Below are positions 37,249 to 45,768 of a DNA stretch of 64,000 nt, in pieces. Both the position numbers and the translations under genes were made by a program. The DNA comes from Cellvibrio sp. UBA7661. Its GTDB lineage: Bacteria; Pseudomonadota; Gammaproteobacteria; Pseudomonadales; Cellvibrionaceae. Below the pieces are notes generated by a model. The model had not been told where the DNA came from. It was given only the letters and a program-made list of their open reading frames with translations, and did not search any database. The DNA is taken from assembly GCA_002483365.1 (NCBI GenBank), contig DLHT01000014.1:48039-112038 (forward strand), written 5' to 3'. The stretch's first letter is position 1. Each line of letters opens with the position of its first letter.

Positions 37249-37312
37249 AACCTACTAACCTACTAACCTACTAACCTACTAACCTACTAACCTACTAACC
37301 TACTAACCTACT
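37249..37312. repeat. Eight perfect copies of an 8-bp tandem repeat
   Basis: The unit AACCTACT is repeated eight times without interruption. The right end reaches into the stop codon of the minus-strand gene ending at 37308, so that gene's TAG is supplied by the repeat. Copy number changes would alter the 3' untranslated region, not the reading frame. Confidence 0.95.
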
Positions 37313-37910
37313 TAACCTGGGGGGCTACCCACTCGATAACATCTTTGCTCAGGTCTTTCAGGCATTTACGCGCTGCAGAACACACTGTCGCACCGGTATT
37401 ACCCATATCCAATATGTCGGTCGATGGCGTAAATTCATTTAAGGTCATAATGGCGCACGTGTGTTTCGCTGTGACCATATCGTCCTTTCCCTTGATTACC
37501 GCAGCGGTCACTTGTATTTTGGGAAGCGTGCTGGTTTGTTTAGTTCCGAATTGACGTCTGCCATCACCCAACACCAGTTGTTCAATATCAATCGCCACTA
37601 CCGGCACTACACCGTTCATAATTTTGTCCGCGGTACTTACCGGCTCAAGCCGTATACCGTCTTTATCTGCCTGTTCAACCAAATTCTTAACCAATACCTT
37701 GTCTATATTGCAAGGAAACTCTGACTGCTTGTATTTGTAGCCTTTTACATTAAAACCAATATTTTGGTTGATATACACCAAAGGCTCTTTGGCATTAGGC
37801 GCAGCAGACTCAGCAACCGCAGATAATGGGTGCAAGAGCGCAGCCCCCAACAGCAGCGAAGCCAGCGATGTCATTTTTCCCAGCGAACATGTAATAGATG
37901 AATGTTTCAT
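37308..37910 (-). CDS. Unrecognised exported protein
   Basis: A 200-residue protein with an extended signal peptide (about 1-33, ending SAVAES). The mature part has Cys in FPCNID, KHTCAIM, ATVCSAA and RKCLKD, which could form two disulphides. Motifs such as KEPLVYINQNIGFN and VVAIDIEQLVLGDGRRQFG suggest a small beta-rich envelope protein. No family is recognised. The gene stands alone, divergent from the CadC-like regulator, and its 3' end coincides with the 8-bp tandem repeat. Confidence 0.7.
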   Translation of the reverse strand: MKHSSITCSLGKMTSLASLLLGAALLHPLSAVAESAAPNAKEPLVYINQNIGFNVKGYKYKQSEFPCNIDKVLVKNLVEQADKDGIRLEPVSTADKIMNGVVPVVAIDIEQLVLGDGRRQFGTKQTSTLPKIQVTAAVIKGKDDMVTAKHTCAIMTLNEFTPSTDILDMGNTGATVCSAARKCLKDLSKDVIEWVAPQVK

Positions 37911-38250
37911 AACATTACCCCGTATAGATATGTCTTGTGAATGTGATGCAAAATAACACTCGCCGATACATCAAGCGCTGTGTATGGATTGACTATATTG
38001 CAAAGGGCGATGAAAACACTGACCATCCAAAAACTTCATGCTTACCTTTTGCTTACCAAATTTTTCCACTTATAAATCAACAACATAGAAACAGGGCAAA
38101 CAGATACTTTACTTGTGTTCGCCGACGTATTTCTTGCAAAATTACACCCATAGCCGCAGCTTACCAAGGGCGCTATACCCAAACAGACCAATAAGAAAAA
38201 CTTACCAAAAAAGGTATACCCATGCTGACCGCGAAAGGCTCCTGGTTAAA
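37911..38250. other. Intergenic region between divergent genes
   Basis: A 340-bp AT-rich stretch separates the minus-strand exported protein gene and the plus-strand regulator. An open frame from 38113 runs in phase into the regulator but shows no homology and is taken as non-coding. The gap must hold both promoters; no clear boxes, operators or RNA structure were seen. Confidence 0.5.
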
Positions 38251-40389
38251 ATGAATGCTCATCAAGAAACCGGTTTTATGCTGGGAGAGGTGAAAGTATC
38301 GCCTTCTCACAACACACTCTGGACGCCCACTAAAAGCCTCAAACTGCAACCCAAGGCAATGGCGGTACTCCATTACCTTGCGTGTAACCAAAATCGTGTT
38401 ATCAGCAACGAAGAGCTGATCGAACGCCTGTGGCAAGGCCGTGTCGTTACACACGGCTCGGTACAGAAAAGTATCAACGCGCTTCGCAGTGCATTCAGTG
38501 AATTAATGGGCGATCAGGAATTAATTGCGCATTATTCAAAGCGAGGCTATCAATTGATGATAGCACCGCAATTTCTTATCCAACCGTTACCCGATGAAGT
38601 AAATCTCTCTACTACAGCAGAACATCAACCCACTCCCATCAAGGGTTTGCGCAAATGGCGTGCGGCAATTTTGACAACCCTCATACTGGTATCACTGGGC
38701 ATTGTTTATAACACTGTCCATTGGCATACCCTTTACTTACCCAGTAACCACAAAACTGTTTTCCAATCAGCGCGAGGTTACACCAATGAAACCGGGCACG
38801 AACAAAGTGCAACGCCGCACCCGGATAACCAGCATATTGCCTATATCCGCGAAAAACGAACCACCAATACACAAGATGCGGCCAGGAACACAACCGAAAG
38901 TGAAATTATTATCCGAAACGCGGCCGGTAAGGATTGGCGTGTAGCCACCAGTGATGGAAATTGGTTTAAGTTAGCCTGGTCTCCTGACGGTAATAATTTG
39001 GTAGCGATTGAGATAAAACATCGCGATGGATTGCCTTTGGGCAGGCAATTTTATCAACCGCCCAATTATCTTTATTCGTTTCATATTTTCACGTTGGATC
39101 TTGCACATGAACGGCTATTGGAAAAACAGCAACTCAGTCAATGGCAAGGGCATATTTTTAGTGTGACCTGGTGGGATGAAAGCACACTTGAGATTGTTGC
39201 CAAACAAGGCCCTAACGCTGGCAATGGCCGCTATCGCTATTCCCTTGCCAACCAACAACTAAAATTGCTGGATGAATATGAAGGTGCGATCAATCCTGTT
39301 GCCAGTGCTGTGCTCAACCAAAAAACCGCTCTTGCAAGCTTGCATAAGAACAAAATCCAGATTGATTTTTTAGATGAGTACCAGCAGCGCATGAATCGCA
39401 CCCAATTGGACGTTACCTCTGTTGATATCAGTTGGATTCCCGATGGAAGCGGTGTACTGGCATATGCCGAAGCGGAGCGTAAATTGATCGCCGTTTATTT
39501 AAATGGAAAGCAAGTGGCTATTCCACTAACCGATAGCAAAGATAAAATTTTCTCACGCCCACATTACAGTGCAGACGGCAAGGGCATTTTTTATACAGAA
39601 GAAAAACGCAGCTCCAATATTTTACTGGCTGGATTGGACGGCACTAAAAAACAACTGACAGAAAACACAGACTTTAACTATGCCGCCAGTTTTTCTCCCA
39701 ACGGCGATAAAATCGTTTACGCATCCGTACGCAACAACCAAATCCATTTATGGCTGGTAGAAAATGGACAAGAACGGCAACTCACGCAACAACCTATACC
39801 CAAAAAAGTTGATGTCATCATATGGTCGGATGATGGTGAAAACATTATCTTCAATGCCGACAATCAGGTGTTCCACCACAACTTGTTGACCGATGACACT
39901 GCTTTAGTAGTAAACGGTGAAACCAAAATAGAGCCCATTGCCTACTACCCTGACACTCATCAACTGGTCGCGCTAAAACAAAATAGCGATATCAGAAACC
40001 TATGGCGCATTGAAGGGGAACATCAAAAACAACTGACCTTTGGTGCGGTAGGTTCTGCGATCGAATTCGATGGCGATATTTATTTCCAATACGTGAGTGA
40101 AAATGGTCTCTGGGCATTACGCCAGAAGGATGACATGCTTGAACGGGTCACTTCAAACCTTAATGAATACAGCAAATTATTGAAGGCCGATCAGCAAGGC
40201 ATTTATTTTATGACGGGTGGCGTTTGTCAGGAGTCCGATATTTATTACCAGGATTTTGCAACAACACAGCAATCGGTATTTATAAAACAGGAAAATCATG
40301 CTGTATCGACAACCTCATTCAATATCAATAAAGGATTACTGCAAACAGAGTGTTATTTACCAGAAGCAAATATAGTGCTGCTTCAATAA
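38251..40389 (+). CDS. CadC/ToxR-like membrane transcriptional regulator with propeller sensor
   Basis: A 712-residue one-component regulator. Residues about 8-105 are an OmpR/PhoB-type winged helix (LQPKAMAVLHYLACNQNRVISNEELIERLW, SVQKSINALRSAF, KRGYQLM). A single membrane helix follows (about 137-155). The periplasmic part (about 165-712) has WD40/TolB-like repeats (AWSPDGNNLVAIE, PHYSADGKGIFYTEE, SFSPNGDKIVYAS, IWSDDGENIIFNA). Binding of a signal outside the membrane would control DNA binding inside. Targets are unknown; the divergent exported-protein gene is one candidate. Confidence 0.85.
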   Translation: MNAHQETGFMLGEVKVSPSHNTLWTPTKSLKLQPKAMAVLHYLACNQNRVISNEELIERLWQGRVVTHGSVQKSINALRSAFSELMGDQELIAHYSKRGYQLMIAPQFLIQPLPDEVNLSTTAEHQPTPIKGLRKWRAAILTTLILVSLGIVYNTVHWHTLYLPSNHKTVFQSARGYTNETGHEQSATPHPDNQHIAYIREKRTTNTQDAARNTTESEIIIRNAAGKDWRVATSDGNWFKLAWSPDGNNLVAIEIKHRDGLPLGRQFYQPPNYLYSFHIFTLDLAHERLLEKQQLSQWQGHIFSVTWWDESTLEIVAKQGPNAGNGRYRYSLANQQLKLLDEYEGAINPVASAVLNQKTALASLHKNKIQIDFLDEYQQRMNRTQLDVTSVDISWIPDGSGVLAYAEAERKLIAVYLNGKQVAIPLTDSKDKIFSRPHYSADGKGIFYTEEKRSSNILLAGLDGTKKQLTENTDFNYAASFSPNGDKIVYASVRNNQIHLWLVENGQERQLTQQPIPKKVDVIIWSDDGENIIFNADNQVFHHNLLTDDTALVVNGETKIEPIAYYPDTHQLVALKQNSDIRNLWRIEGEHQKQLTFGAVGSAIEFDGDIYFQYVSENGLWALRQKDDMLERVTSNLNEYSKLLKADQQGIYFMTGGVCQESDIYYQDFATTQQSVFIKQENHAVSTTSFNINKGLLQTECYLPEANIVLLQ

Positions 40390-40395
40390 GCAGCA

Positions 40396-40878
40396 CTAGA
40401 GGAATTGGGTTATGCCCTGCAGCGCACAGATCACTGCTTGCTCCTGCACAGCCGCCCTATCGCCATGAAAGTGTTTTAATTCTGTTTTAATCGCTCCTGT
40501 GGCGAGAGCCCAGGCAAACCACACAGTGCCAACCGGCTTTTCGGGAGAGCCGCCGCTTGGCCCTGCAACACCACTGATCGCAACAGCGATATCCGCACCC
40601 GACAATGCAAGCGCGCCTCTGGCCATTTCTATTACCACTGCCTCACTGACTGCACCTTCGCGCGCGAGTGTCTCGCTGGATACCCCGAGTAATTTTTCTT
40701 TCGCTGCATTGGCGTAACTAACAATGCCGTATTCAAACCAGGCAGAGCTACCGGAAATTGCGGTAATCGCCGCAGCGACACCACCGCCAGTGCAGGATTC
40801 CGCCGTCGCAATACGCCAATTGCGCTGCACCAATTGTTCACCCAACGATTGACTCAGTTTTAATACATGATTATTCAT
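40396..40878 (-). CDS. pncC: Nicotinamide-nucleotide amidohydrolase PncC (CinA C-terminal type)
   Basis: A 160-residue protein matching the CinA C-terminal domain. Blocks are ATAESCTGGGVAAAITAISGSSAWFEYGIVSYAN, GAVSEAVVIEMARGAL, VAISGVAGPSGGSPEKPVGTVWFA. It deamidates NMN to nicotinic acid mononucleotide in NAD recycling. In many proteobacteria this gene lies immediately upstream of recA; here it is 5.8 kb away. It is convergent with the regulator gene, with 6 bp between. Confidence 0.92.
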   Translation of the reverse strand: MNNHVLKLSQSLGEQLVQRNWRIATAESCTGGGVAAAITAISGSSAWFEYGIVSYANAAKEKLLGVSSETLAREGAVSEAVVIEMARGALALSGADIAVAISGVAGPSGGSPEKPVGTVWFAWALATGAIKTELKHFHGDRAAVQEQAVICALQGITQFL

Positions 40879-40965
40879 CGCAAAACCCTCTTATAAAAAT
40901 CACCGCCATACGCAAGAGAAAAGACAACCTATACTTCAACCATCTTATTAGCGAGAGTTTTCGGC

Positions 40966-42555
40966 GTGCAATCTATTCCCGGCTATCACATCAAAACCCT
41001 GATCGGTGAAGGCGGTATGGCCAAAGTGTATTTGGCTATACAAAAATCTCTGGACCGACCTGTGGCAATTAAAGTGTTGGATGCCAGCCTGATCCAGGAC
41101 CCGATCATCCAACAACAATTTGAGCAGGAATCGCTCCTGGTTGCCACATTGAGCCACCCCAATATTATCCAGATCATTGATAGAGGGATTGATAACGCAC
41201 AACTGCCCTACTTTGTTATGCCTTACATTAAAAGTGTTTCATTAGAAACCGTTTTACCGCGCGATGATATTAGTATCACTCGCAAACTGGATGTTTTGAT
41301 CCAACTGTGCAGCGCACTGGGGTATGCGCACCGCAATGGCATTGTGCATCGCGATATCAAACCCGCCAATGTATTAGTCGATTACGACGGCCGCGCCTAT
41401 TTAGTAGATTTTGGTATCGCCGGTTATTTTACTGCGAACAAAAGTACCCCGGCGGCCGAAAAAGAAATGGTCATGGGCACCGATGCCTACATGGCTCCCG
41501 AACAATATAACGGCACATCGCACACCAACCACATGAGCGATATTTATTCGCTAGGTGTGCTTATTCATGAAGTTATTTTTGGTGTAACGCCCAGATATGC
41601 CACAGAACAAACCTATGCATTACAAGCCGCTGATAAATATCAGATGGCGAACGCCCTTCGCCCGATAATTAATCGCTGCATTGAAACCACCCCTGAGCTG
41701 CGCCCTCGCAGTGTCGATGAAATACGTCAACAATTATTGATTATTTCGCAGGGGCGACATCTGCATAACAACCGCTGGAGCACGGAGTCCACCCGCGACA
41801 ACATCCCGCCGAATTACACCCTGCTGGATGTGTTAAAAGAAAATCCTTTCGGTGCCACCTATTTAGTCAATGATCCAAAACATCAACGGTTTTTGGTGAT
41901 TAAAAAACAAAATGTGAACCATCTAGGCAATGCACCGCAGTACGCCGAAAAATTAATGCAAATACAACATCCACATATTGCACGCATTTATGGCACGGGA
42001 AAAAATTTGCGCGTTTTCATCAGCGCAATGGAATATCTACCCTGTGGCAATTTACAAGAACGGCTTAACCAGATCATTGAAACAAACCAATGCACAGCCA
42101 TTGCCCAGCAGCTTTTCAGTGCGCTCGCCTGCGCACATTCCTATGGCATTGCGCATGGCAACCTGCGCCCCAGTAATATTTTATTTGCAGGAAAACAGTC
42201 TTTAAAACTAAGCGATTTTGGTTTTCCGTCGCATAGCTATGGAGATGACTCACATTGGTATCAGCCAGCAGGCCAAGCGATCACCCACTCGCCCTCTTTT
42301 GCCTCTGATGTTTATGCAATAGGTGCCATCCTGTTCCAAATGCTGACAGGAACCCCACCCAAGTGTGAGTGGTGGGGTTTGAAAAATCGTTGGCAATTGC
42401 GGAAAACACCTCGCACGCTCAGCAAACTGATATTAAAAATTATCCACACCAATCCGAATAAACGCATCACCAGTGCAGATCAGGCAGCGATTGCATTTAA
42501 CCAATTGCAAGGCGCACAACAAACGCAGATATCCGCAACTACACCCAACGGGTAA
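40966..42555 (+). CDS. Ser/Thr protein kinase fused to a pseudokinase domain
   Basis: A 529-residue Hanks-type kinase. The first domain (about 7-265) is complete: Gly loop GEGGMAK (14-20), VAIK lysine K36, HRDIKPAN (128-135) and DFG (148-150), with MAPEQ as APE equivalent. The second domain (about 284-510) keeps the overall fold and DFG (417-419), but the catalytic HRD reads HGN (397-399) and the APE segment is poor. It is therefore probably catalytically dead. No membrane helix is seen. The start is GTG 40966. The gene ends directly against the convergent gene at 42556 with no spacer. Confidence 0.88.
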   Translation: MQSIPGYHIKTLIGEGGMAKVYLAIQKSLDRPVAIKVLDASLIQDPIIQQQFEQESLLVATLSHPNIIQIIDRGIDNAQLPYFVMPYIKSVSLETVLPRDDISITRKLDVLIQLCSALGYAHRNGIVHRDIKPANVLVDYDGRAYLVDFGIAGYFTANKSTPAAEKEMVMGTDAYMAPEQYNGTSHTNHMSDIYSLGVLIHEVIFGVTPRYATEQTYALQAADKYQMANALRPIINRCIETTPELRPRSVDEIRQQLLIISQGRHLHNNRWSTESTRDNIPPNYTLLDVLKENPFGATYLVNDPKHQRFLVIKKQNVNHLGNAPQYAEKLMQIQHPHIARIYGTGKNLRVFISAMEYLPCGNLQERLNQIIETNQCTAIAQQLFSALACAHSYGIAHGNLRPSNILFAGKQSLKLSDFGFPSHSYGDDSHWYQPAGQAITHSPSFASDVYAIGAILFQMLTGTPPKCEWWGLKNRWQLRKTPRTLSKLILKIIHTNPNKRITSADQAAIAFNQLQGAQQTQISATTPNG

Positions 42556-44082
42556 TCAGGCCTTTTCACTTTTATCGGCAATATCCAATACTGAATCCAT
42601 AGGAACCAACTCCAGCGTCAAACCACTGGATTTGGTAACAGGAGGTGCGCGCCTGGTGCTTGGGGTAGTGGTATTTTTAACCTCAGCCGCCATCTTTGCT
42701 TGCCGCTGTAATTCAAGTTCCTGTTTTTTTGCATCAGCCTTGCGCTGCAGTTGCATTGACATCTGGCGACACTTTTCTGCTTGCAATGGCATACCGGGTA
42801 ATTCAGTCAACACTTCTGACAGCAGCACATATGCATCCGGCAGGCCGTCAAAATCAGCGAACTGTTTATGCATGCCATTCAACAATCTGACTGCCATTTT
42901 TAAATCGCCATTTTGTTTAAACAAGCGCGCCAATTGCACCCGCATAGAGGCTGATGCAGGCAAATAATTGGGCGATAAAAATAGTATTTGTTTAAAGGTT
43001 GGCGTGAGCTTGTCAAAACGTTTTTTACGGCTGAGAAATTCCAGATACACCAGCCCGTAGTCTTCCATTAGCGCCGTTTTTTTGCACACATACAACAGAT
43101 CAAAAAACTGCTCAAAGAAACTGGCCTCATTGGGAAAACGCTTGAACGCCTGATAATAAAGTGTAACCACCTGTTCGTAATCACCCTCTTTTAGATGCAC
43201 CATGATGTTTGCGCGCATCCGTTCAATATCGCTGCGCTCAGACTTTTCATCCTCCTCATCCGAACGCGCGCTGTAGCCCAGCTGTTCCTGATATTGAAAC
43301 AACATATAGCCCATTAGGTGAAACATCACGATGGTGTAATAGTTAGAGATAATTGCTTGCAGTAAATAAGACATTGCCGGAAACAATGCACCTATCCATT
43401 CATGCAACACACCGACAGAGGTCATCATGATGAGCATAAAGGCAATCAACAAACCATAGGGCAAACCAATAGCAGCCATTAGTGCGATTGCAGCAAAAGG
43501 ATTCATCGCCTCCAACATATTTTCTGTTTGCGCAAAGCGAATCAAAATGGCAGGTAACGAAAGCGCAACCAAAAAGCCGATTAAACCACCAAACGCCATT
43601 CCCAAATAATGGTAGCTAACCCCCACTACAACCACTAAAACAATACTCATCAACACCAACTGCAATAGCAATTTAATGCCGCCCTGATAGGCATCTATCA
43701 CATCAGGCGCTTTCATTTCACCCATCGCGGTTCGCTCAAGGCAAGTAAAGCTGTATTTCATTAACGAACCCACAGCAAACAAATACAGAACGATTGCCAG
43801 GATAAATAAAAACGGAATCAAGGTTGCCACTACCGACAAAATCGCGGTAATAACAATCAGGCTCATAGAAGCGGAATTAAGCGGATACTTAAATGCCTCG
43901 GGCAAACGCCGCCAAAAAGGTTCCACTGTGTTGGCCGAGCCGAGGCTTTCCAGCACTGAACCGCACACAAAACAACGCGCACTTTTATGTTCATCATCAA
44001 TACATTGATCGCATTGATGGATATTGCACTGCGGGCACGAATAAGTAGCGCCATCGAGCGGATGATATTTGCAATAATTCAC
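42556..44082 (-). CDS. Zinc-binding N-terminus, multi-pass membrane and TPR protein
   Basis: A 508-residue protein in three parts. Residues 1-45 carry paired Cys/His (CKYHP, CPQC, CDQC, CFVC), a B-box-like zinc site. Residues about 70-300 contain several hydrophobic helices in the style of YIP1/DUF4013 membrane proteins. Residues about 310-470 are TPR-like helices, with a C-terminal Lys/Gln-rich tail. The start is GTG 44082 with AAGGAGTG upstream. It begins one base after the rhomboid gene stop, so the two are coupled. Function unknown; the TPR part faces the cytoplasm by inference. Confidence 0.75.
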   Translation of the reverse strand: MNYCKYHPLDGATYSCPQCNIHQCDQCIDDEHKSARCFVCGSVLESLGSANTVEPFWRRLPEAFKYPLNSASMSLIVITAILSVVATLIPFLFILAIVLYLFAVGSLMKYSFTCLERTAMGEMKAPDVIDAYQGGIKLLLQLVLMSIVLVVVVGVSYHYLGMAFGGLIGFLVALSLPAILIRFAQTENMLEAMNPFAAIALMAAIGLPYGLLIAFMLIMMTSVGVLHEWIGALFPAMSYLLQAIISNYYTIVMFHLMGYMLFQYQEQLGYSARSDEEDEKSERSDIERMRANIMVHLKEGDYEQVVTLYYQAFKRFPNEASFFEQFFDLLYVCKKTALMEDYGLVYLEFLSRKKRFDKLTPTFKQILFLSPNYLPASASMRVQLARLFKQNGDLKMAVRLLNGMHKQFADFDGLPDAYVLLSEVLTELPGMPLQAEKCRQMSMQLQRKADAKKQELELQRQAKMAAEVKNTTTPSTRRAPPVTKSSGLTLELVPMDSVLDIADKSEKA

Positions 44083-44083
44083 T

Positions 44084-45523
44084 TTACACTCCTTGTGCCA
44101 ATTGTTGCGCAAGCTGTACCGACAGCGCCTCGTAATGGGATTTTTTCTGGCCGTCACGCAAACGATGAAAAGCAGCAGCGAGCTTTCCTGCATATACGAC
44201 CAAGGCAGGATTCTTACAACCCCGCTCCAGCAATTGGATAAACACCTGCTCTGCTGATTGCGGATTTTCCAAGGCTGCGAATTGCATTCCCAACTTCATC
44301 GCCGCTTGCTCGGTGAGCAGACCATGCACGTCCGGATTATCTTTCCACACTTTATCTAATTGCCGAATGTGTTCAGGAGCAAGTAAAGGAACCGTCAGCA
44401 AATGAATAATTCCCTCGTGGTAATGTTCCCCACGGGTTATTTTTAACAAGTTATAGCGGATCATCGCCAATTCAAAATTACCTTTACGCTCCTTCATCAG
44501 CTCATCGACCAATACTAGCGCGCGATCAAAGCGGTGCTTTTCAATTGATTCGTAAATCTCTGCCAACGGCTGTTGCTGTGGATCTATACCCTGATCATTT
44601 TCAATGTACTCGTTATTAAACATATTGCGGTTTAATAACCACGCCAGTGCGATCAGGACTGCACCGGCAGCAAAGCCGCCAGCATGCGCCATAAAGGCAA
44701 CGTTTGATCCGGTATCTGTGTAATAGCTGTAAATTTCCTTGCCGATATAAAATGGCAAAATAAGCAGTGCTGGCGCGCGGAAATAACCCACCAAAAAGAA
44801 AAACCAATAAAAAAATTCGATCTTCTTTAAACGAAATACCGCAAGGTACATTGCCATCACACCAGAAATTGCACCGGACGCCCCCACCAACGGCGTTGTG
44901 CTCTGCCAATCCGAAGCAACTTGTGCAAAACCCGCCGCCACACCCGAGAGCAAATAAAAAAGTAAAAACCGCCAATGGCCAATCGCCGCTTCAACAGCAA
45001 ACCCACACACAATCAGAAAAAACATATTGCCCAGCAGATGCATAATGTCGCCGTGCAAAAATTGGTGTGTGATAAAACTGGAAAATCGCAGATCGCTCGC
45101 ACGCAAACCATTGGCAATAAAACTGATCGATTGCATTTGCTTATGCAATAACGCGCGGTTAGGTGCCCACTGGTCGTAAGCATCCGGTAAAAAATGTTGG
45201 CGGGCATTTTTTTGCAGATACGCGTAGAACTCTTCACGCATCAAAATATCGCTCACGATCAGCTCAACCTGATTGGCCTGATACTCACGACGATACTGTT
45301 GCAACAAATCCTGCTCTTGTTGCTGTTCCAGATATTTTTCAAATACCGGCCACTCTTGTTCCAAAAAGCCTTGTTCCTGATACGACATCATGGATTCAAG
45401 TATTTTTTTGGTATCGCCGCTTTGGTAGAAAAAATAAATCATCACATTAAGCAACACCAAGACGCACAAAACGATGGGGGCATTGCGCCAGTCCAGCTGC
45501 TTTTCGGTGGGAACTATAATCAT
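44084..45523 (-). CDS. Rhomboid-family intramembrane serine protease with C-terminal TPR region
   Basis: A 479-residue rhomboid. TM1 is at about 14-32, followed by a long extracytoplasmic loop (about 33-130). The core then shows FITHQFLHGDIMHLLGNMFF (HxxxxHxxxN-type), the catalytic Ser in GASGAISG (about 216), and the catalytic His in AHAGGFAAG (about 272). Residues about 310-479 are helical TPR-like repeats in the cytoplasm. It cleaves membrane-spanning substrates within the bilayer. It overlaps in transcription with the zinc/TPR gene downstream. Confidence 0.88.
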   Translation of the reverse strand: MIIVPTEKQLDWRNAPIVLCVLVLLNVMIYFFYQSGDTKKILESMMSYQEQGFLEQEWPVFEKYLEQQQEQDLLQQYRREYQANQVELIVSDILMREEFYAYLQKNARQHFLPDAYDQWAPNRALLHKQMQSISFIANGLRASDLRFSSFITHQFLHGDIMHLLGNMFFLIVCGFAVEAAIGHWRFLLFYLLSGVAAGFAQVASDWQSTTPLVGASGAISGVMAMYLAVFRLKKIEFFYWFFFLVGYFRAPALLILPFYIGKEIYSYYTDTGSNVAFMAHAGGFAAGAVLIALAWLLNRNMFNNEYIENDQGIDPQQQPLAEIYESIEKHRFDRALVLVDELMKERKGNFELAMIRYNLLKITRGEHYHEGIIHLLTVPLLAPEHIRQLDKVWKDNPDVHGLLTEQAAMKLGMQFAALENPQSAEQVFIQLLERGCKNPALVVYAGKLAAAFHRLRDGQKKSHYEALSVQLAQQLAQGV

Positions 45524-45768
45524 GTGAAACGCTAATCCTTTCGTTATTTATTAATAGAGGCTATCGGGCAGCTGCTATCTGTAGAGCGATATCACCTGGC
45601 GCCAGTATAGAGCCCCAGCCGCTTATTTGGCCTGCCTATTTTTTGGGTTTTTTAATGCCCTTCCTTATTCATCATACAAATACAGTCGCAGCGCTTGACT
45701 TATCTTAACCCTTCAGCAAAAATAGCTTATAAATATGATTTATATAACAATCAATAAAGAGAGGACAT
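45524..45768 (+). promoter_or_regulatory. Upstream region of the galactan cluster
   Basis: The 245-bp gap between the divergent rhomboid gene and the TonB receptor gene must carry the cluster promoter. A TTGACT occurs at about 45695, but no -10 box lies at proper spacing. A GAGAGGAC ribosome-binding site precedes the ATG at 45769. No regulator gene for the cluster lies next to it. Confidence 0.4.

Noticed and set aside
37249..37312. Tandem 8-bp repeat considered as a CRISPR array
   Set aside because: Units are 8 bp with no spacers, and no cas genes are present.
45690..45740. TTGACT as the -35 of the receptor gene
   Set aside because: No acceptable -10 lies 16-18 bp downstream; the TATAAA further on is about 27 bp away.
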